From an uncultured Synergistales bacterium (GTDB taxonomy: Bacteria; Synergistota; Synergistia; Synergistales; Aminobacteriaceae): 52,515 bases of DNA. Made by a program: the position numbers and the translations under genes. The stretch is from NCBI GenBank assembly GCA_905235735.1, contig CAJOMU010000002.1, forward strand, positions 76,482-128,996. The letters are read 5' to 3'. This document shows positions 52,031 through 52,515 of the stretch, piece after piece. Position 1 is the first letter of the stretch. Each line of letters starts with the position of its first letter. The notes beneath the pieces are model-generated. The model made no database searches. It saw only the letters and a program-made list of their open reading frames with translations, and was not told the DNA's origin.

Positions 52031-52432
52031 ATGAGTTCGCTGAAATATGTTTTGAAGGTAGCAAGTGAATCTGTCAGCTTCGTATATAAATGCAGAGATT
52101 ACACGCAGAATAACTTTATCAGGAGGATTCTGAAACTCATAGCATTACCTTACGGACTGATAAAATATTTTCACACAGAAGAATCAAAATCGAAGCGCGA
52201 AGGTCTTGCACTGGTTCTCATTGCTAAGAATGAAGCTCCATATCTCGAAGAATGGATCAACTTTCACTTTAAGCAGGGAGTATCACACTTCTTCATATAC
52301 GATAATGACAGCACAGATAATACGTATGAAATCCTGAAGCCGTTTGTTGATTCGGGGGCAGTAACATATAGAAAGATAAAAGGTTCATGCAGACAATATG
52401 ACGCTTACAATATGACAACATATATGGGTTAG
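52031..52432 (+). pseudogene. Truncated glycosyltransferase (GT92/DUF23-like), N-terminal fragment
   Basis: AAGGAGG lies before ATG 52031. The 133-aa frame holds a typical start of a GT92/DUF23-like glycosyltransferase: LALVLIAKNEAPYLEEWINFHFKQG near residue 57, then HFFIYDNDSTDNTYEIL and CRQYDAYN. The expected continuation into the acidic metal-binding motif is missing; the frame stops with TAG after residue 133. Neither other frame continues the family sequence beyond that point. Full members have roughly 250-320 residues. It is either a broken gene or the result of a junction near the window edge. Confidence 0.6.
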
Positions 52433-52515
52433 TCTGAGCGATTCAGAGTGTGTGGTCTGGTAAGACGTCAGGAACTACGATATAAACTCAACAAAATAAA
52501 TCTTTCTTATAGATT

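Noticed and set aside
1-52515. Selenoprotein genes with an in-frame UGA in this window
   Set aside because: Despite the tRNA-Sec, no gene here is cut by a TGA whose downstream sequence continues the family; the one truncated gene ends in TAG.
1-52515. CRISPR arrays, prophage, insertion sequences or rRNA genes
   Set aside because: I saw no regularly spaced direct repeats, integrase, transposase with terminal repeats, or rRNA-like sequence. The Rpn nuclease alone does not make a mobile element.

Overview
This 52.5 kb window looks like chromosomal DNA of an AT-leaning, diderm, probably fermentative gut-type anaerobe. Synergistota is my best guess, and it is an inference only. Supporting points are a periplasmic alpha-2-macroglobulin, an FtsEX/EnvC/CtpA envelope module, ThyX, a selenocysteine tRNA, a galactofuranose-type sugar ABC transporter, and frequent TTG start codons placed behind good Shine-Dalgarno sequences. 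Most genes are ordinary core genes. I see no prophage, CRISPR array or insertion sequence.

Layout. (1) 1-1610 is a selenium/sulfur module: the end of a TusA-family protein, a terminator, a tRNA-Sec (anticodon UCA, minus strand), and a class V aminotransferase-fold cysteine desulfurase/selenocysteine lyase. (2) 1695-14211 is a pentose catabolic island. It has transketolase, an FGGY kinase that is probably a non-classical ribulokinase, transaldolase, araA and araD, a convergent aldose 1-epimerase, and a YtfQ/YtfR/YtfT/YjfF-type ABC transporter. Together they take an arabinose-like sugar from the periplasm to fructose-6-P and glyceraldehyde-3-P. (3) 14271-20685 holds a 1796-aa alpha-2-macroglobulin with an intact CLEQ thioester motif, divergent from a CheV-type chemotaxis protein. 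(4) 20731-26065 (minus) holds a minor-pseudopilin-like protein, prmC, prfA, a DUF1385 membrane protein, thyX, rpmE, rpsO and an Rpn-type PD-(D/E)XK nuclease. (5) 26161-34640 (plus) starts with an RpiB-Upp fusion. It continues with a WecA/TagO-like transferase, wecB, murA, a P-loop protein with an Asp23-like tail, a family 4 uracil-DNA glycosylase, uppS, cdsA and dxr. This is envelope and isoprenoid precursor synthesis. (6) 34692-39677 (minus) holds a serine beta-lactamase-like hydrolase, recN, nadK and dcd. (7) 39771-52002 (plus) is a long run: YhaM-like nuclease, RluA-type pseudouridine synthase, YibE/F membrane protein, Ppx/GppA phosphatase, an unrecognised 308-aa protein, ftsE, ftsX, two EnvC-like M23 proteins, ctpA, purA, a RimI-like acetyltransferase and a small unknown gene. 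(8) The window ends in a truncated glycosyltransferase.

The most unusual items are the RpiB-Upp fusion (ribose-5-P isomerase joined to uracil phosphoribosyltransferase), the P-loop/Asp23-like protein beside murA, the selenium module, the unknown protein coupled to ftsE, tandem EnvC paralogues, and an apparent AUA start for murA. All calls rest on motif recognition by eye; no database search was run.
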